This document shows positions 34,677 to 45,869 of a stretch of 64,000 nt of DNA, one piece after another. The DNA comes from Silanimonas sp021297925. Lineage in GTDB: Bacteria > Pseudomonadota > Gammaproteobacteria > Xanthomonadales > Xanthomonadaceae. A program made the position numbers and the translations under genes. The stretch lies in the NCBI GenBank assembly GCA_027532825.1, contig JAPZTL010000018.1, positions 1 to 64,000 on the forward strand, written 5' to 3'. The stretch's first letter is position 1; the number at the start of each line of letters is the position of its first letter. The notes below the pieces were generated by a model. It searched no databases. It saw nothing but the letters and a program-made list of their open reading frames with translations, and was not told where the DNA came from.

Positions 34677-35624
34677 ATGAGCCCCGCCACGACGCCCGAC
34701 GGCCGACTCCGCCACCTGCTCACCCTCGAGGGCCTCGGCGCCGATCGCCTGCACGCCCTGCTCGACAGCGCCGACGCGCTGCGCGAGCACGCGCGCTGGG
34801 GCACGGGGCTCCGCCATGTCCTGGCCGGACGCACCGTCTGCACCCTGTTCTTCGAGGCCAGCACCCGCACCCGCACCAGCTTCCAGCTCGCCGCGCATCG
34901 GCTCGGCGCCGATGTCGTCAACTTCGACATCGCGGCCTCCTCGGTGAGGAAGGGGGAGAGCGCGCGCGACACCCTGCGCACGCTGGAGGCCATGGGCATC
35001 GAGGCCTTCGTCGTCCGCCACGCGGAGGACGGCGCCGTCACCGCGCTGGCCGGCGAGGCGAAGACGGGCACCTCCCTGCTCAACGCCGGCGACGGTCGCA
35101 GCAACCACCCGACCCAAGGCCTGCTCGACATGCTGACGATCCGGCGCCACAAGGGCGCGGATTTCAGCCGCCTGTCGGTCCTCGTGGTCGGGGACGTCCG
35201 CCATTCCCGCGTCGCCCGCTCCGACCTGCACGCGCTTGGGCAGCTCGGCTGCCGCGACCTCCGCGTCTGCGCGCCGGAAGCGCTGATGCCGGGCGACGAC
35301 GTGCTGGCGGGTTGCCAGCGCGGCCGTGATCTCGACGCGATGCTGGACGGGGTCGACGTGGTGATGGCCCTGCGCCTGCAGCGCGAGCGGATGGAGGAAG
35401 GGCTCGTGCCCTCGCTCGAGGGCTACTTCGCCGAGTTCGGGCTGACCACGGCGCGCCTCGCCCGCGCGAAGCCGGACGCCATCGTCATGCACCCGGGACC
35501 GATGAACCGCGGCGTCGAGATCGCCGACGAGGTCGCCGATGGCCCGCGGTCGGTCATCCTCGAGCAGGTCGCCAACGGCGTGGCCGTGCGGATGGCCGTG
35601 CTCCGGCACCTGCTCGGCGCCTGA
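34677..35624 (+). CDS. pyrB: Aspartate carbamoyltransferase catalytic subunit
   Basis: PyrB joins carbamoyl phosphate and aspartate, the committed step of pyrimidine synthesis. The 315-residue product has the carbamoyl-phosphate loop FFEASTRTRTSF, the SVRKGES loop and the HPTQ motif (SNHPTQGLLDML). The aspartate-site region VMALRLQRERM is also present. No pyrI or pyrC-like gene follows in the window. It ends ten bases from the convergent mgtE stop. Confidence 0.95.
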   Translation: MSPATTPDGRLRHLLTLEGLGADRLHALLDSADALREHARWGTGLRHVLAGRTVCTLFFEASTRTRTSFQLAAHRLGADVVNFDIAASSVRKGESARDTLRTLEAMGIEAFVVRHAEDGAVTALAGEAKTGTSLLNAGDGRSNHPTQGLLDMLTIRRHKGADFSRLSVLVVGDVRHSRVARSDLHALGQLGCRDLRVCAPEALMPGDDVLAGCQRGRDLDAMLDGVDVVMALRLQRERMEEGLVPSLEGYFAEFGLTTARLARAKPDAIVMHPGPMNRGVEIADEVADGPRSVILEQVANGVAVRMAVLRHLLGA

Positions 35625-35633
35625 GCACGGCGC

Positions 35634-36995
35634 TCAGCGCAGCAGGAACAGCGTCGCGAGGCCGAGGAAGGCGAGGAAGCCCATCACGTCGGTGACCGTG
35701 GTCAGGATGACGCCGCCGCCGACCGCCGGGTCGACGTTGAAGCGCCGCAGCGCCATCGGCACCAGCACGCCCGCCGTCGCCGCGAAGCCGAGGTTGATCA
35801 CCATCGCGGCGAAGATCACCAGCGCGATGCCGGCGTTGCCGAACCAGGCCAGCGTCACCACCCCGACGACGAGGCCGAGCAGCACGCCGTTCATCAGCGC
35901 GATGCGGATCTCCTTCCAGACCAGGGTGCGGAGGTTGGAGGAGGAGACCTGGCCGAGCGCGAGGCCGCGGACCATCAGCGCCAGCACCTGGGTCCCGGCG
36001 TTGCCGCCCATGCCCGCGACGATCGGCATCAGCACGGCCAGCGCGACGATCTCCGCGAGCGTCGCCTCGAAGCGGCCCACCACGCTGGCGGCGAGGAAGG
36101 CCGTGCCGAGGTTGATGCTCAGCCAGAGGAAGCGGGCCTTGAACGCGCGCAGGACGGGACTGAACAGGCTCTCGTCCTCGCTGACGCCGGCGGCGGAGAG
36201 CACCTGGTAGTCGGCCTGCTCGCGGATGATGTCGACGACGTCGTCGATGGTGATGCGACCGAGCAGCACGTTGTTGTCGTCGACCACCGGCGCCGAGATC
36301 CAGTCGTGGTCGGAGAACTGCCGGGCCACCTCGTCGGAGAGCGTCTCCACCGGGATCGCCGGCTGCTGGTCGTCCATCAGCCGGTTGACCGGCGTGGCGG
36401 GGTCCTGCGTGACCAGCTGGGCCAGCGCGATGCGGCCGAGGTACTGGTGGCGGCGGCTGACGACGTAGAGGTGGTCGGTGTTGTCGGGCAGCTCGCCGCG
36501 CAGGCGCAGGAAGCGCAGCACCACGTCGACGCTGACGTCGGCGCGCACGGTCACCACGTCGGGGTTCATCAGGCGGCCGGCGCTGTCCTCGGGATACGAG
36601 AGCACCTGCTCGAGCCGCTCGCGGTTCTCGCGGTCCATCGACTTCAGCACTTCGTCGATGACCGTGTCGGGCAGGTCCTCCATCAGCTCGGCGAGGTCGT
36701 CGATGTCGAGGTCCTCGACCGCGGCGACGAGTTCGTCGGCGTCCATCGCCGCGATCAGGCCCTCGCGGACCTCGTCGTCGACGTGCAGCAGCACCTCGCC
36801 GTCGTCTTCCGGGTCGACGAGGCCCCAGACCACGTCGCGCTTGGCCGGGGGCAGCGACTCGAGCAGGTTGCCGATCTCGGCCGCGGACAGCGAGTTCACC
36901 AGCCGACGCACGGGCCCGAGCCGCCCGCTGTCGAGGGACTCCGACAGCATGCGCAGCTGGTGGGCGGTGCGTTCGTGGCGGGCGGCGTCGGCCAT
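35634..36995 (-). CDS. mgtE: Magnesium transporter MgtE
   Basis: The 453-residue protein has the full MgtE plan: a helical N-domain rich in acidic residues (about 10-130, ELVAAVEDLDIDDLAELMEDLP) and two CBS domains (about 135-260). Five C-terminal membrane helices follow, with the conserved VLMPIVAGMGGNAGTQ. The channel is gated by intracellular magnesium binding between the N and CBS domains. A CATAAT on the minus strand at 37030-37025 could be the -10. No magnesium riboswitch is recognisable in the short leader. Confidence 0.94.
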   Translation of the reverse strand: MADAARHERTAHQLRMLSESLDSGRLGPVRRLVNSLSAAEIGNLLESLPPAKRDVVWGLVDPEDDGEVLLHVDDEVREGLIAAMDADELVAAVEDLDIDDLAELMEDLPDTVIDEVLKSMDRENRERLEQVLSYPEDSAGRLMNPDVVTVRADVSVDVVLRFLRLRGELPDNTDHLYVVSRRHQYLGRIALAQLVTQDPATPVNRLMDDQQPAIPVETLSDEVARQFSDHDWISAPVVDDNNVLLGRITIDDVVDIIREQADYQVLSAAGVSEDESLFSPVLRAFKARFLWLSINLGTAFLAASVVGRFEATLAEIVALAVLMPIVAGMGGNAGTQVLALMVRGLALGQVSSSNLRTLVWKEIRIALMNGVLLGLVVGVVTLAWFGNAGIALVIFAAMVINLGFAATAGVLVPMALRRFNVDPAVGGGVILTTVTDVMGFLAFLGLATLFLLR

Positions 36996-37116
36996 CGCGG
37001 GTCCCGAGCGTGCAGGGCGCGCGCATTATGGCCGCTGCGCACCCCCGCGCCCAGCCACGCTTGCATGACGATGGGGGGGGCGGCACGCTGGCGACCCCCT
37101 CGCCGGCATCCTGTCC

Positions 37117-37497
37117 ATGCGTCGCCCCGTCGCCTTGTTGCTGCTTGCTGCCACCGCCGCCGCCTGCACCCCCGAACCGCTGGTGCCGACCGAGCCCATG
37201 GCGATGGACGGCGTCACCCTTGAACTCGAGGCCCTACCCCAATCGCCGGCCTGCGACTCGGCTCAACCCTATGCCGTGCGCGTCCGATGGCAGGCGAGGG
37301 ACTGGCCTGACCCGAAGTTCGACTTCCACCTCGAGCGCAGCAACGGATCCATCTGGGCCCGCCACAACGAGGCGGAGGGCGAGCAGGTCACGGAGGCGTG
37401 GGGGCGTCCCGGCCTCTTCATCCTCATGGTCGATCGCAACACCCGGCTCGTCGTCGCGGCACAGCCGATGCCCGCGCTGGTCTGCCCGCTGCCATGA
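37117..37497 (+). CDS. Small lipoprotein, unknown function
   Basis: The 126-residue predicted lipoprotein has hydrophobic helix LLLLAATAAACTP with the lipid-modified cysteine about residue 17. The mature part is beta-rich, with cysteines in SPACDS and LVCPLP that could form a disulfide. No family is recognised. It is a single gene divergent from mgtE (121-base gap) and convergent with ptsI, 24 bases from its stop. Confidence 0.6.
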   Translation: MRRPVALLLLAATAAACTPEPLVPTEPMAMDGVTLELEALPQSPACDSAQPYAVRVRWQARDWPDPKFDFHLERSNGSIWARHNEAEGEQVTEAWGRPGLFILMVDRNTRLVVAAQPMPALVCPLP

Positions 37498-37521
37498 CCG
37501 GCCGGGCGCGACGCGGGGGCT

Positions 37522-39245
<1,724 letters not shown>

Positions 39246-39246
<1 letters not shown>

Positions 39247-39515
39247 CAGCTCCCCTCGTCGAAGCGGCGGGCGAACAGCGCCTCGGCCGCGGCCAGCGCC
39301 TCGGCCTCGTCGGGGCCGTCGACGCGCAACACGACCGTGCTGCCGTGGCCCGCGGCCAGCAGCAGCACGCCCATGATCGACTTCGCGTTGACCTCGCGGC
39401 CCGCCGCCTTCAGCGTGGCCTGCGCCTTGAAGCCGGCGAGCAGCTGGACCAGCTTGGCCGAGGCCCGTGCATGCAGGCCGAGGCGGTTCACGATCGGGAT
39501 CTCGCGCTCAAGCAT
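39246..39515 (-). CDS. ptsH: PTS phosphocarrier HPr
   Basis: HPr is a small carrier that receives phosphate on His15 (RLGLHARAS). It has 89 residues from the ATG at 39515. Ser46, in the segment NAKSIMGVL, is the site phosphorylated by HPr kinase, which is also encoded in this cluster. It overlaps enzyme I by one base and the upstream EIIA gene by eight, so the three are one translational unit. Confidence 0.95.
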
Positions 39516-39900
39516 CGTCCAGCACCACCCCGTTGCGGCCGCCATTGGCGGCGGTCCGGGCTAGGTCGTCGAGACCCTGCTCGCCGTAGTTCATGACCCG
39601 CAGCAGCATCGGCACGGACAGGCCCGCGACGCGACGGCAGGGCCCCGCGATCTGGGCGAGCTGCAGCGCGAGCCGTGCGGGCGATGCGCCGTAGACGTCG
39701 GTCAGCAGCAGGGTGCCGTCCTCGCCCTGCACCCGCTTCAACATGGCGCTGGCACGGGGCAGCTGCGCGGCGAGGTCGGCGTCGAAGGGCAACTCGTACG
39801 CCAAGGCCGCCAGCGGCAGCTTGCCGAGGAGGCGGGTGGCGGTGTCGAGCAGGGCGATGCCGACGCCGGGATGGGTCACGAGGAGGATGCCGACGGCCAT
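39508..39900 (-). CDS. PTS EIIA of the mannose type
   Basis: The 130-residue EIIA domain of the mannose/fructose family has its phosphorylation site His10 in ILLVTHPGVG. The conserved LLTDVYGASPARLA lies in the middle. No EIIB, EIIC or EIID partner is present in the window, so it is probably a regulatory acceptor of HPr phosphate. TAAGGT at 39912-39907 on the minus strand lies six bases before the ATG; AAGGTG could instead serve as ribosome site. It is 47 bases downstream of rapZ. Confidence 0.9.
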   Translation of the reverse strand: MAVGILLVTHPGVGIALLDTATRLLGKLPLAALAYELPFDADLAAQLPRASAMLKRVQGEDGTLLLTDVYGASPARLALQLAQIAGPCRRVAGLSVPMLLRVMNYGEQGLDDLARTAANGGRNGVVLDDA

Positions 39901-39947
39901 GCCCGCACCTTAGCAAACCGCCGCGGCGGCCCGGCAAGTCGCCGGGA

Positions 39948-40808
39948 TCACTCCAGTTCGCGATGGAAGGTCAGCGCGCCTTCGCGCCCGTGGGCGCGGA
40001 ACCAGCCCGCCAGCGTCTCGGCGAGGTACACCGAGCGGTGGCGGCCGCCGGTGCAGCCGAAGGCCACGGACAGGTAGCTGCGGCTCTCCGACTCGAAGCG
40101 GGGCAGCCAGCGGGCGACGAAGTCCCGCACCTCCGCCACATAGGCCTGGACGTTGGGGAGGCCCGCGAAATGCGATTGGATCAATGCGTCGCGGCCGGTC
40201 AGGGGTCGCAGGGCGGGGTCCCAGTGCGGGTTGGGCAGGCAGCGCGTGTCGAAGACGAAATCGGCGTCCACCGGCAGGCCGCGCTTGTAGGCGAAGCTCT
40301 CGAACAGCAGCGTCAGGCCGGGGCGGCGCCCCCCCTCGAGCTCGGTGAGCACCAGCTTGCGCAGCTGGTGGACGTTCAGCGCCGAGGTGTCGAATACCTG
40401 GTCGGCCAGCGCGCGGACCGGCCGCAGCACCTGCCTCTCCAGCGCGATCGCGTCGGGCAGCGCGAGTCCGAGCTGAGACAGCGGGTGGCGCCGGCGGGTG
40501 TCCGAGTAGCGCTTCACCAGGGTCTCGTCGGCCGCATCGAAGAACACCAGCCGGTGCTGGTAGCCGCGCGCGCCGACGGCCGAGAGCCATTGGCCCATGC
40601 TGCCGAGGTCGGCGTGGTGGTTGCGGACGTCGATGCCGACCGCCAGGTTCTGGTGCGCGTCGCCGGCGCCGACGCTTTCGACGAAGGCCGGCAGCAGGTC
40701 GGCGGGCAGGTTGTCGACGCAGTAGTAGCCGAGGTCCTCCAGCGTGCGCAGGGCCACCGTCTTGCCGGCGCCCGACAGCCCCGAGACGACGGTCAGCGAG
40801 CGGCTCAC
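39948..40808 (-). CDS. rapZ: RNase adapter RapZ
   Basis: RapZ (YvcJ/YhbJ family) is an NTP- and RNA-binding protein. In E. coli it presents the small RNA GlmZ to RNase E and so controls GlmS and hexosamine supply for the envelope. The 286-residue product has Walker A GLSGAGKT at 10-17, the N-terminal P-loop domain and the C-terminal domain with GCTGGRHRSVYLAE. It overlaps hprK by four bases. In this hprK-containing group the target may differ from GlmZ. Confidence 0.93.
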   Translation of the reverse strand: MSRSLTVVSGLSGAGKTVALRTLEDLGYYCVDNLPADLLPAFVESVGAGDAHQNLAVGIDVRNHHADLGSMGQWLSAVGARGYQHRLVFFDAADETLVKRYSDTRRRHPLSQLGLALPDAIALERQVLRPVRALADQVFDTSALNVHQLRKLVLTELEGGRRPGLTLLFESFAYKRGLPVDADFVFDTRCLPNPHWDPALRPLTGRDALIQSHFAGLPNVQAYVAEVRDFVARWLPRFESESRSYLSVAFGCTGGRHRSVYLAETLAGWFRAHGREGALTFHRELE

Positions 40809-41755
40809 GGCAGGCTCCGGTCGAGCAGGGCGGTGTGCCGGGCAAGGAAGGCGGCAGCGGGATCGTCGCCCTTGGCGCGCAGGATGTGCAGCCGCGCGGC
40901 GGCCTCGGTCAACACCGCGAGGTTGCGGCCGGGTGCGACGGGCAGGTTGAAGACCGGCACGTCGAGGCCCAGCACCGGCCTCGCGGCGGTCTCGCCGGTC
41001 AGCCGCGCCATGCCCTCGAGGTCCACTTCGCCGGCGCGCACGAGGTGCACGATCAGCCTCAGGTACTTGTTCCGCTTCACCGCCGTGTCGCCGAACATCT
41101 GGCGGATGTTCATGATGCCGAGGCCGCGGACCTCGAGCAGGTCCTGCAGCAGCTCGGGGCAGGTGCCGTCGAGCACGTCCGGCGCGATCTGCGTGAACTC
41201 GGGGGCGTCGTCGGCCACCAGGCGGTGGCCGCGGCTGATCAGTTCGAGCGCGAGCTCGCTCTTGCCCAGCCCGGACTCGCCGGTGATGAGCACGCCGATC
41301 GAGTAGATCTCCATGAACACGCCGTGCAGCGTGATCCGCGGCGCCAGCGCCCGCGCGAGCACGTACTGAAGCTGTGACAGCAACTCATGGCCCGCCTGCG
41401 GCGAGATCCACAGCGGCGTGCCGGACTCCGCAGCCATGTCCCGGAGGTCCGCCGGGCAGCCCTGGTCGCGGGTGATGACCAGCGCCATGGGCCTGAAGTC
41501 GATGATCTTCTGGAAGGTTTCCCAGCGCTGCCGGGCGTCCAGCGAGTCCAGCCACTGCAGCTCCTCGCGGCCGAGGATCTGCACCTTGTTGGGATGGATG
41601 ACGTTGAGGTAGCCGACCAGCGACGGCCGGCGGGTCCGCTGCTCCTCCGCCTCGATCGCCCGCTCGCCACCGGACTGCCCGGCGAGCCAGCGCAGGCCGA
41701 GGCGGTCGCGGTGCTGCTCGAACAGCTCGCGGGCGCTCAGGCGCCGGGGCAGCAT
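40805..41755 (-). CDS. hprK: HPr kinase/phosphorylase
   Basis: HprK phosphorylates or dephosphorylates HPr on Ser46, tuning the PTS. From the ATG at 41755 the product has 316 residues. The C-terminal kinase domain has Walker A GESGLGKS at 159-166 and the signature EVRGLGIMNIRQMFG. The N-terminal domain is the usual MurF-like part. The open frame continues to 42106 inside ptsN and is not used. It lies ten bases after ptsN and overlaps rapZ by four. Confidence 0.94.
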   Translation of the reverse strand: MLPRRLSARELFEQHRDRLGLRWLAGQSGGERAIEAEEQRTRRPSLVGYLNVIHPNKVQILGREELQWLDSLDARQRWETFQKIIDFRPMALVITRDQGCPADLRDMAAESGTPLWISPQAGHELLSQLQYVLARALAPRITLHGVFMEIYSIGVLITGESGLGKSELALELISRGHRLVADDAPEFTQIAPDVLDGTCPELLQDLLEVRGLGIMNIRQMFGDTAVKRNKYLRLIVHLVRAGEVDLEGMARLTGETAARPVLGLDVPVFNLPVAPGRNLAVLTEAAARLHILRAKGDDPAAAFLARHTALLDRSLP

Positions 41756-41765
41756 CCCGGGGGCC

Positions 41766-42236
41766 TCAGGCGGCGGCCGGGTGGCCGGGGCGCCAGTCGG
41801 CGACGAGCCGGAACAGGCCATCGGCGTCCGGCGCCTCGCGGAGCCGCTGCCGGAAGCCGGCGTCCGAGAACATCTCGGCGAGCTGCGAGAGCAGCACCAG
41901 ATGCTGCTGGGTGAAGTGTTCCGGCACGGCCAACGCGAAGAGGAGGTCGACCGGCTCGCCGTCCGGCGCGCCGAAGTCGACCGGTTCGGCGAGGCGCACG
42001 AACGCCCCCGTCGCGGCGGTGAGGCCCGGGCTGCGTCCGTGCGGGATGGCGACGCCGTGGCCGAGCGCCGTGCTGCCGAGCCGTTCGCGCTGGCACAGGC
42101 TGTCAAACATCATCCGCTCGCGGTCGGCGTCGCCGTTCGCGAGCAGGTGGGCCAAGGTTTCCAGCAGGCGCTTCTTGCCGGGCGCCTTGGCCCCCGCCGC
42201 GACGCGCGCGGGGGCCAGCAGGTCGAGGAGATGCAT
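41766..42236 (-). CDS. ptsN: Nitrogen-type PTS EIIA (PtsN)
   Basis: PtsN is the regulatory EIIA of the nitrogen PTS. It affects potassium handling, sigma-54-linked functions and envelope enzymes in proteobacteria. The 156-residue product carries the phospho-accepting His66 in GHGVAIPHGR. Its position between hpf and hprK downstream of rpoN is the classic arrangement. Confidence 0.94.
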   Translation of the reverse strand: MHLLDLLAPARVAAGAKAPGKKRLLETLAHLLANGDADRERMMFDSLCQRERLGSTALGHGVAIPHGRSPGLTAATGAFVRLAEPVDFGAPDGEPVDLLFALAVPEHFTQQHLVLLSQLAEMFSDAGFRQRLREAPDADGLFRLVADWRPGHPAAA

Positions 42237-42252
42237 GGGGCGGGAAGGAAAC

Positions 42253-42579
42253 TCAGCCGAAGCTGCCGGAGCGGGCGGCGGATTCGCCGCGATGGTGGTC
42301 GGTCATGCGCTCCTTCTCCTTGAGCACGATGCGGTCGAGCTTGTCGACCAGCAGGTCGATGGCCGCATACATGTCGGCCGCCTCGGCCTCCGCGTGCAGG
42401 GCCTTGCCCCGGGGCGTGAGCGTGGCTTCGGCGCGGTGCTGGAGCTTGTCGACCGACAGCAGCAGCCGGAGGTCGAGGTGGTGGTCGAAATGGCGGGCGA
42501 TCTTCTCCAGCTTTCCGGTGGCGAAGTCCTTCAGGGCCGGGGTGATCTCGATCTGGTGGCCGCTCACTTCAAGGCGCAT
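42253..42579 (-). CDS. hpf: Ribosome hibernation promoting factor
   Basis: The 108-residue short-form HPF/RaiA protein binds the 30S decoding region and inactivates ribosomes in stationary phase. Conserved features are VSGHQIEITPALKDF, the basic helix KLEKIARHF and DMYAAIDLLVDKLDRIVLKEKER. A good ribosome site (AGGAG) precedes the ATG. It lies 105 bases after rpoN, a gap that holds a possible own promoter (TATGCT on the minus strand at 42627-42622). Confidence 0.93.
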   Translation of the reverse strand: MRLEVSGHQIEITPALKDFATGKLEKIARHFDHHLDLRLLLSVDKLQHRAEATLTPRGKALHAEAEAADMYAAIDLLVDKLDRIVLKEKERMTDHHRGESAARSGSFG

Positions 42580-42684
42580 GGGCGCTTACTCCTGCGGGGA
42601 CGAACAAAACGGACTGGGGCCAGCATACGCCTGCCCGGGGGAGGGGCGAAGGGGACGTGGATCAAATTCCGGAGTCTCCGTCGG

Positions 42685-44109
42685 TCAGCGTCGGCCGCGT
42701 TCGGAAGAGGGCGCGATGCCCAGGCCTTCCCGATACTTCGCGACCGTCCGGCGGGCGATCACGATGCCTTCGGCGCCGAGCCGGTCGGCCAAGGCCTGGT
42801 CGGACAGCGGACGGTCCGGCTCTTCGGCCTCGATCATCCGGCGCAGTCGGTCCTGGACGGCGGTCGCCGAGGTCGCCCCGGCGTCGCCGCCCGGCAGGCC
42901 AACGCCGAAGAAGTGCTTGAACTCGAAGGTCCCTCGGGGCGTCCGGAGGTACTTCCGGGTGGTGGCGCGGGACACCGTGGACTCATGGAGGCCGAGGGGC
43001 TCGGCGATGTCGCGCAGGGTCAGGGGCCGCATGGCCCCGGGGCCGTGGTCGAGGAAGCCCGACTGCGCCGCGACGATGGCCTCGGCCACCCGGCGCAGCG
43101 TGTCCCCGCGATGTTCGAGCGCGCGGATCAGCCAGCGGGCCTCCTGCAGCTGGCCGCGCAACCAAGCGTCGTCCTCGCGCCGGCATCGCCCGATCAGGCC
43201 TTCGTAATGGCGGTCGAGCCCGAGCCGGGGTGTCCGTGTCATCCGGACGGTCCAGCGCCCGCCGCGGCGGATCGCGATCGCGTCGGGCTGGACGTACTCC
43301 GTCGCGGCCGGCGCGAGGCGCGCGCCCGGGCGCGGATCGAGGCCGCGGATGAGCGCCGCCGCCGCGTCCACGTCGCCGGGCGGAACCCCGAGGGCCTCGG
43401 CCAGCGTCGCGGGGCGCTGGCGCGCCAGGGCCTCGAGGTGGCCGTCCACCAGGTGTCGGGCCAGCGCCAGCCCGGGGACCTCCGGGGCGAGGGTCCCAAG
43501 CTGGAGGATGAGGCACTCGGCGAGGTCCCGCGCGCCGCAGCCCACCGGGTCGCACTGCTGGAGCAACCGGAGGACCGCGCGGATCTCGTCGATGGCGATG
43601 CCGGGCAGGGACCCGGCGACGGCCTCGAGCGGCTCGCGGAGGTACCCGTCCTCGTCCAGCGCGTCGACGAGCGCGTCGGCGATCACGAGGTCGCGCGGCG
43701 AGCGGAGCGCCATGCCGAGCTGCCAGCGCAGGTGCTCGTGGAGCCCGTCGGCGGCGGCCGCGCTCTCGGTGGCGTCCGGAAGCCCGGCATCGGCATCGGC
43801 GTCGGCGCCGCGCGGCAGGTCGTCCGTGGACCAGTCGTCGAGCGGAAGCTCCTCGTCGGCCTCGGGTTCGTCGCCGCCGACGTCCGACGCCGCGGTGTCC
43901 GCCTCGACCGGGTCGCCGTCCGACGGGGCCTCCTCACGGCCGGGATCCGGCGCGTCGAGCGTGAGCATCGGGTTCGCGTCGACGGCCGCCTGCAACTCGG
44001 CTTCAAGCTCCAGCTGCGACAACTGCAGTAGCCGGATCGCCTGCTGCAGCTGCGGCGTCAGCGCCAGCGAGGCGCCGAGCTTGGCCTGCAGGGCGGGTTT
44101 CATCGCCAT
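42685..44109 (-). CDS. rpoN: RNA polymerase sigma-54 factor
   Basis: RpoN directs polymerase to -24/-12 promoters that need enhancer-binding ATPases; pilin and flagellar genes are common targets in this group. The 474-residue product has the glutamine/leucine-rich activator-interacting region (LTPQLQQAIRLLQLSQLELE), an acidic linker (about 48-115), the core-binding domain and the C-terminal RpoN box ARRTVAKYRE at 452-461. The second ATG (MKPALQ, 44103) is an alternative start. It begins two bases after lptB. Confidence 0.95.
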   Translation of the reverse strand: MAMKPALQAKLGASLALTPQLQQAIRLLQLSQLELEAELQAAVDANPMLTLDAPDPGREEAPSDGDPVEADTAASDVGGDEPEADEELPLDDWSTDDLPRGADADADAGLPDATESAAAADGLHEHLRWQLGMALRSPRDLVIADALVDALDEDGYLREPLEAVAGSLPGIAIDEIRAVLRLLQQCDPVGCGARDLAECLILQLGTLAPEVPGLALARHLVDGHLEALARQRPATLAEALGVPPGDVDAAAALIRGLDPRPGARLAPAATEYVQPDAIAIRRGGRWTVRMTRTPRLGLDRHYEGLIGRCRREDDAWLRGQLQEARWLIRALEHRGDTLRRVAEAIVAAQSGFLDHGPGAMRPLTLRDIAEPLGLHESTVSRATTRKYLRTPRGTFEFKHFFGVGLPGGDAGATSATAVQDRLRRMIEAEEPDRPLSDQALADRLGAEGIVIARRTVAKYREGLGIAPSSERGRR

Positions 44110-44111
44110 GG

Positions 44112-44830
<719 letters not shown>

Positions 44831-44831
<1 letters not shown>

Positions 44832-45358
44832 CAGCGGGTGGCCGCGGGCGTCTTTGGCGGGATCGTCATGCGGACGCGGGTGCCGTCGCCGCCGCTGTCC
44901 ACCGCACCGGTGTCGAGGTTGTAGCGAATCGTCTCCGCCTCCAGCGTGCCGCGCGGCTGCGCGACCGAGGCTTGGCCGCTCAGCAGCAGCGATTCCTCGC
45001 CGGGGGCGTAGGTCACGCGCGTCGCCTGGGCGTCGACCGGTTCGCCGCGGTCCGTCTCTTGCGACATGCGCACCGGGCCGCCCTCGAGGACGATGCGCGC
45101 GATGTCCCCGTCCTTGCGCTCGACCGTCGCGGTGTCGGCAAGGATGGCCAGCGTGCCTTGGCGGATCTCGACGTTGCCCCGGAGCACGAGGGCGTCGTCC
45201 GCGCCGAGGCCGCCGGACTGCTGGTCGGCGTTCACCGACATCGGCTGCTGGCGGTCGGACTTGCGGGCCTCAGCGGGCGCTGGCGACAGGGCCGGGAGCA
45301 GCGCGAGGGCGAGCAGGGCGGGGAGGGAACGTCGCATCGACATCGGCGAGCAGCTCAT
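44831..45358 (-). CDS. lptA: LPS periplasmic bridge protein LptA
   Basis: LptA forms the periplasmic beta-jellyroll bridge that carries LPS to the outer membrane. The 175-residue frame has a signal peptide, best read from the ATG at 45337 (MRRSLPALLALALLPALSPAPAEA), followed by the OstA-type domain (MSVNADQQSG, VLRGNVEIRQGTLAILAD). The frame opens at 45358. Either way its start lies well inside the 3' end of lptC, an overlap of 68-89 bases, longer than usual for this pair. Confidence 0.93.
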
Positions 45359-45869
45359 AGGTTTGGGCCTTAAGGTCCACGTCCAGCCCGGTGGCCCGGA
45401 GTATAGAGGCCCCCTGCGTGACGGTCACCGCGGCGTCGGTGCGCGCGCGGTCGGTTTCGGGGAGGACGGTGAGGTGGTCGGTGCTGAAGCGCACGGCCTC
45501 GCCGCGGCGATCGGGCGGCCCATCCATCTCGACGCCGCCAAGCAGGCGCACCTCGTCGTTGTCGGGGCCGACCCAAGCGCTCGCGGCACGGGCCTGCCAG
45601 CGCTGGCCCGGCTGGCGCGCCGGGAAGCCGAAGCGCGGCTCGGTCAGCACGGTCGCCGAGCCCTGTTCGTCGCGCTCGAGCAGCGGTCCGGTCACGGTGA
45701 AGCCTTCGCTGCCATCCTGCCGGAGCGCGCTCATCTCGAAGCGTTCCAGGCGGTAGTCGGCACGATCGTCGACGACCGGCGGCGGCGCAGGCTTGCGCAG
45801 CCACCAGACGGCGAGGCCACTGGCGAGCACGCCCGCGCCCAGCACGAGCCCGAGGGTGGTGCGGTTCAT
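45270..45869 (-). CDS. lptC: LPS export protein LptC
   Basis: LptC is an inner-membrane-anchored jellyroll that receives LPS from LptB2FG and hands it to LptA. From the ATG at 45869 the product has 199 residues: one membrane helix (about 5-24) and a periplasmic domain (DYRLERFEMSALRQDG). A proline/arginine-rich C-terminus (PPRPARPRAAPGPVASAR) is encoded by the stretch that overlaps lptA. It overlaps kdsC by four bases. Confidence 0.9.
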   Translation of the reverse strand: MNRTTLGLVLGAGVLASGLAVWWLRKPAPPPVVDDRADYRLERFEMSALRQDGSEGFTVTGPLLERDEQGSATVLTEPRFGFPARQPGQRWQARAASAWVGPDNDEVRLLGGVEMDGPPDRRGEAVRFSTDHLTVLPETDRARTDAAVTVTQGASILRATGLDVDLKAQTYELLADVDATFPPRPARPRAAPGPVASAR

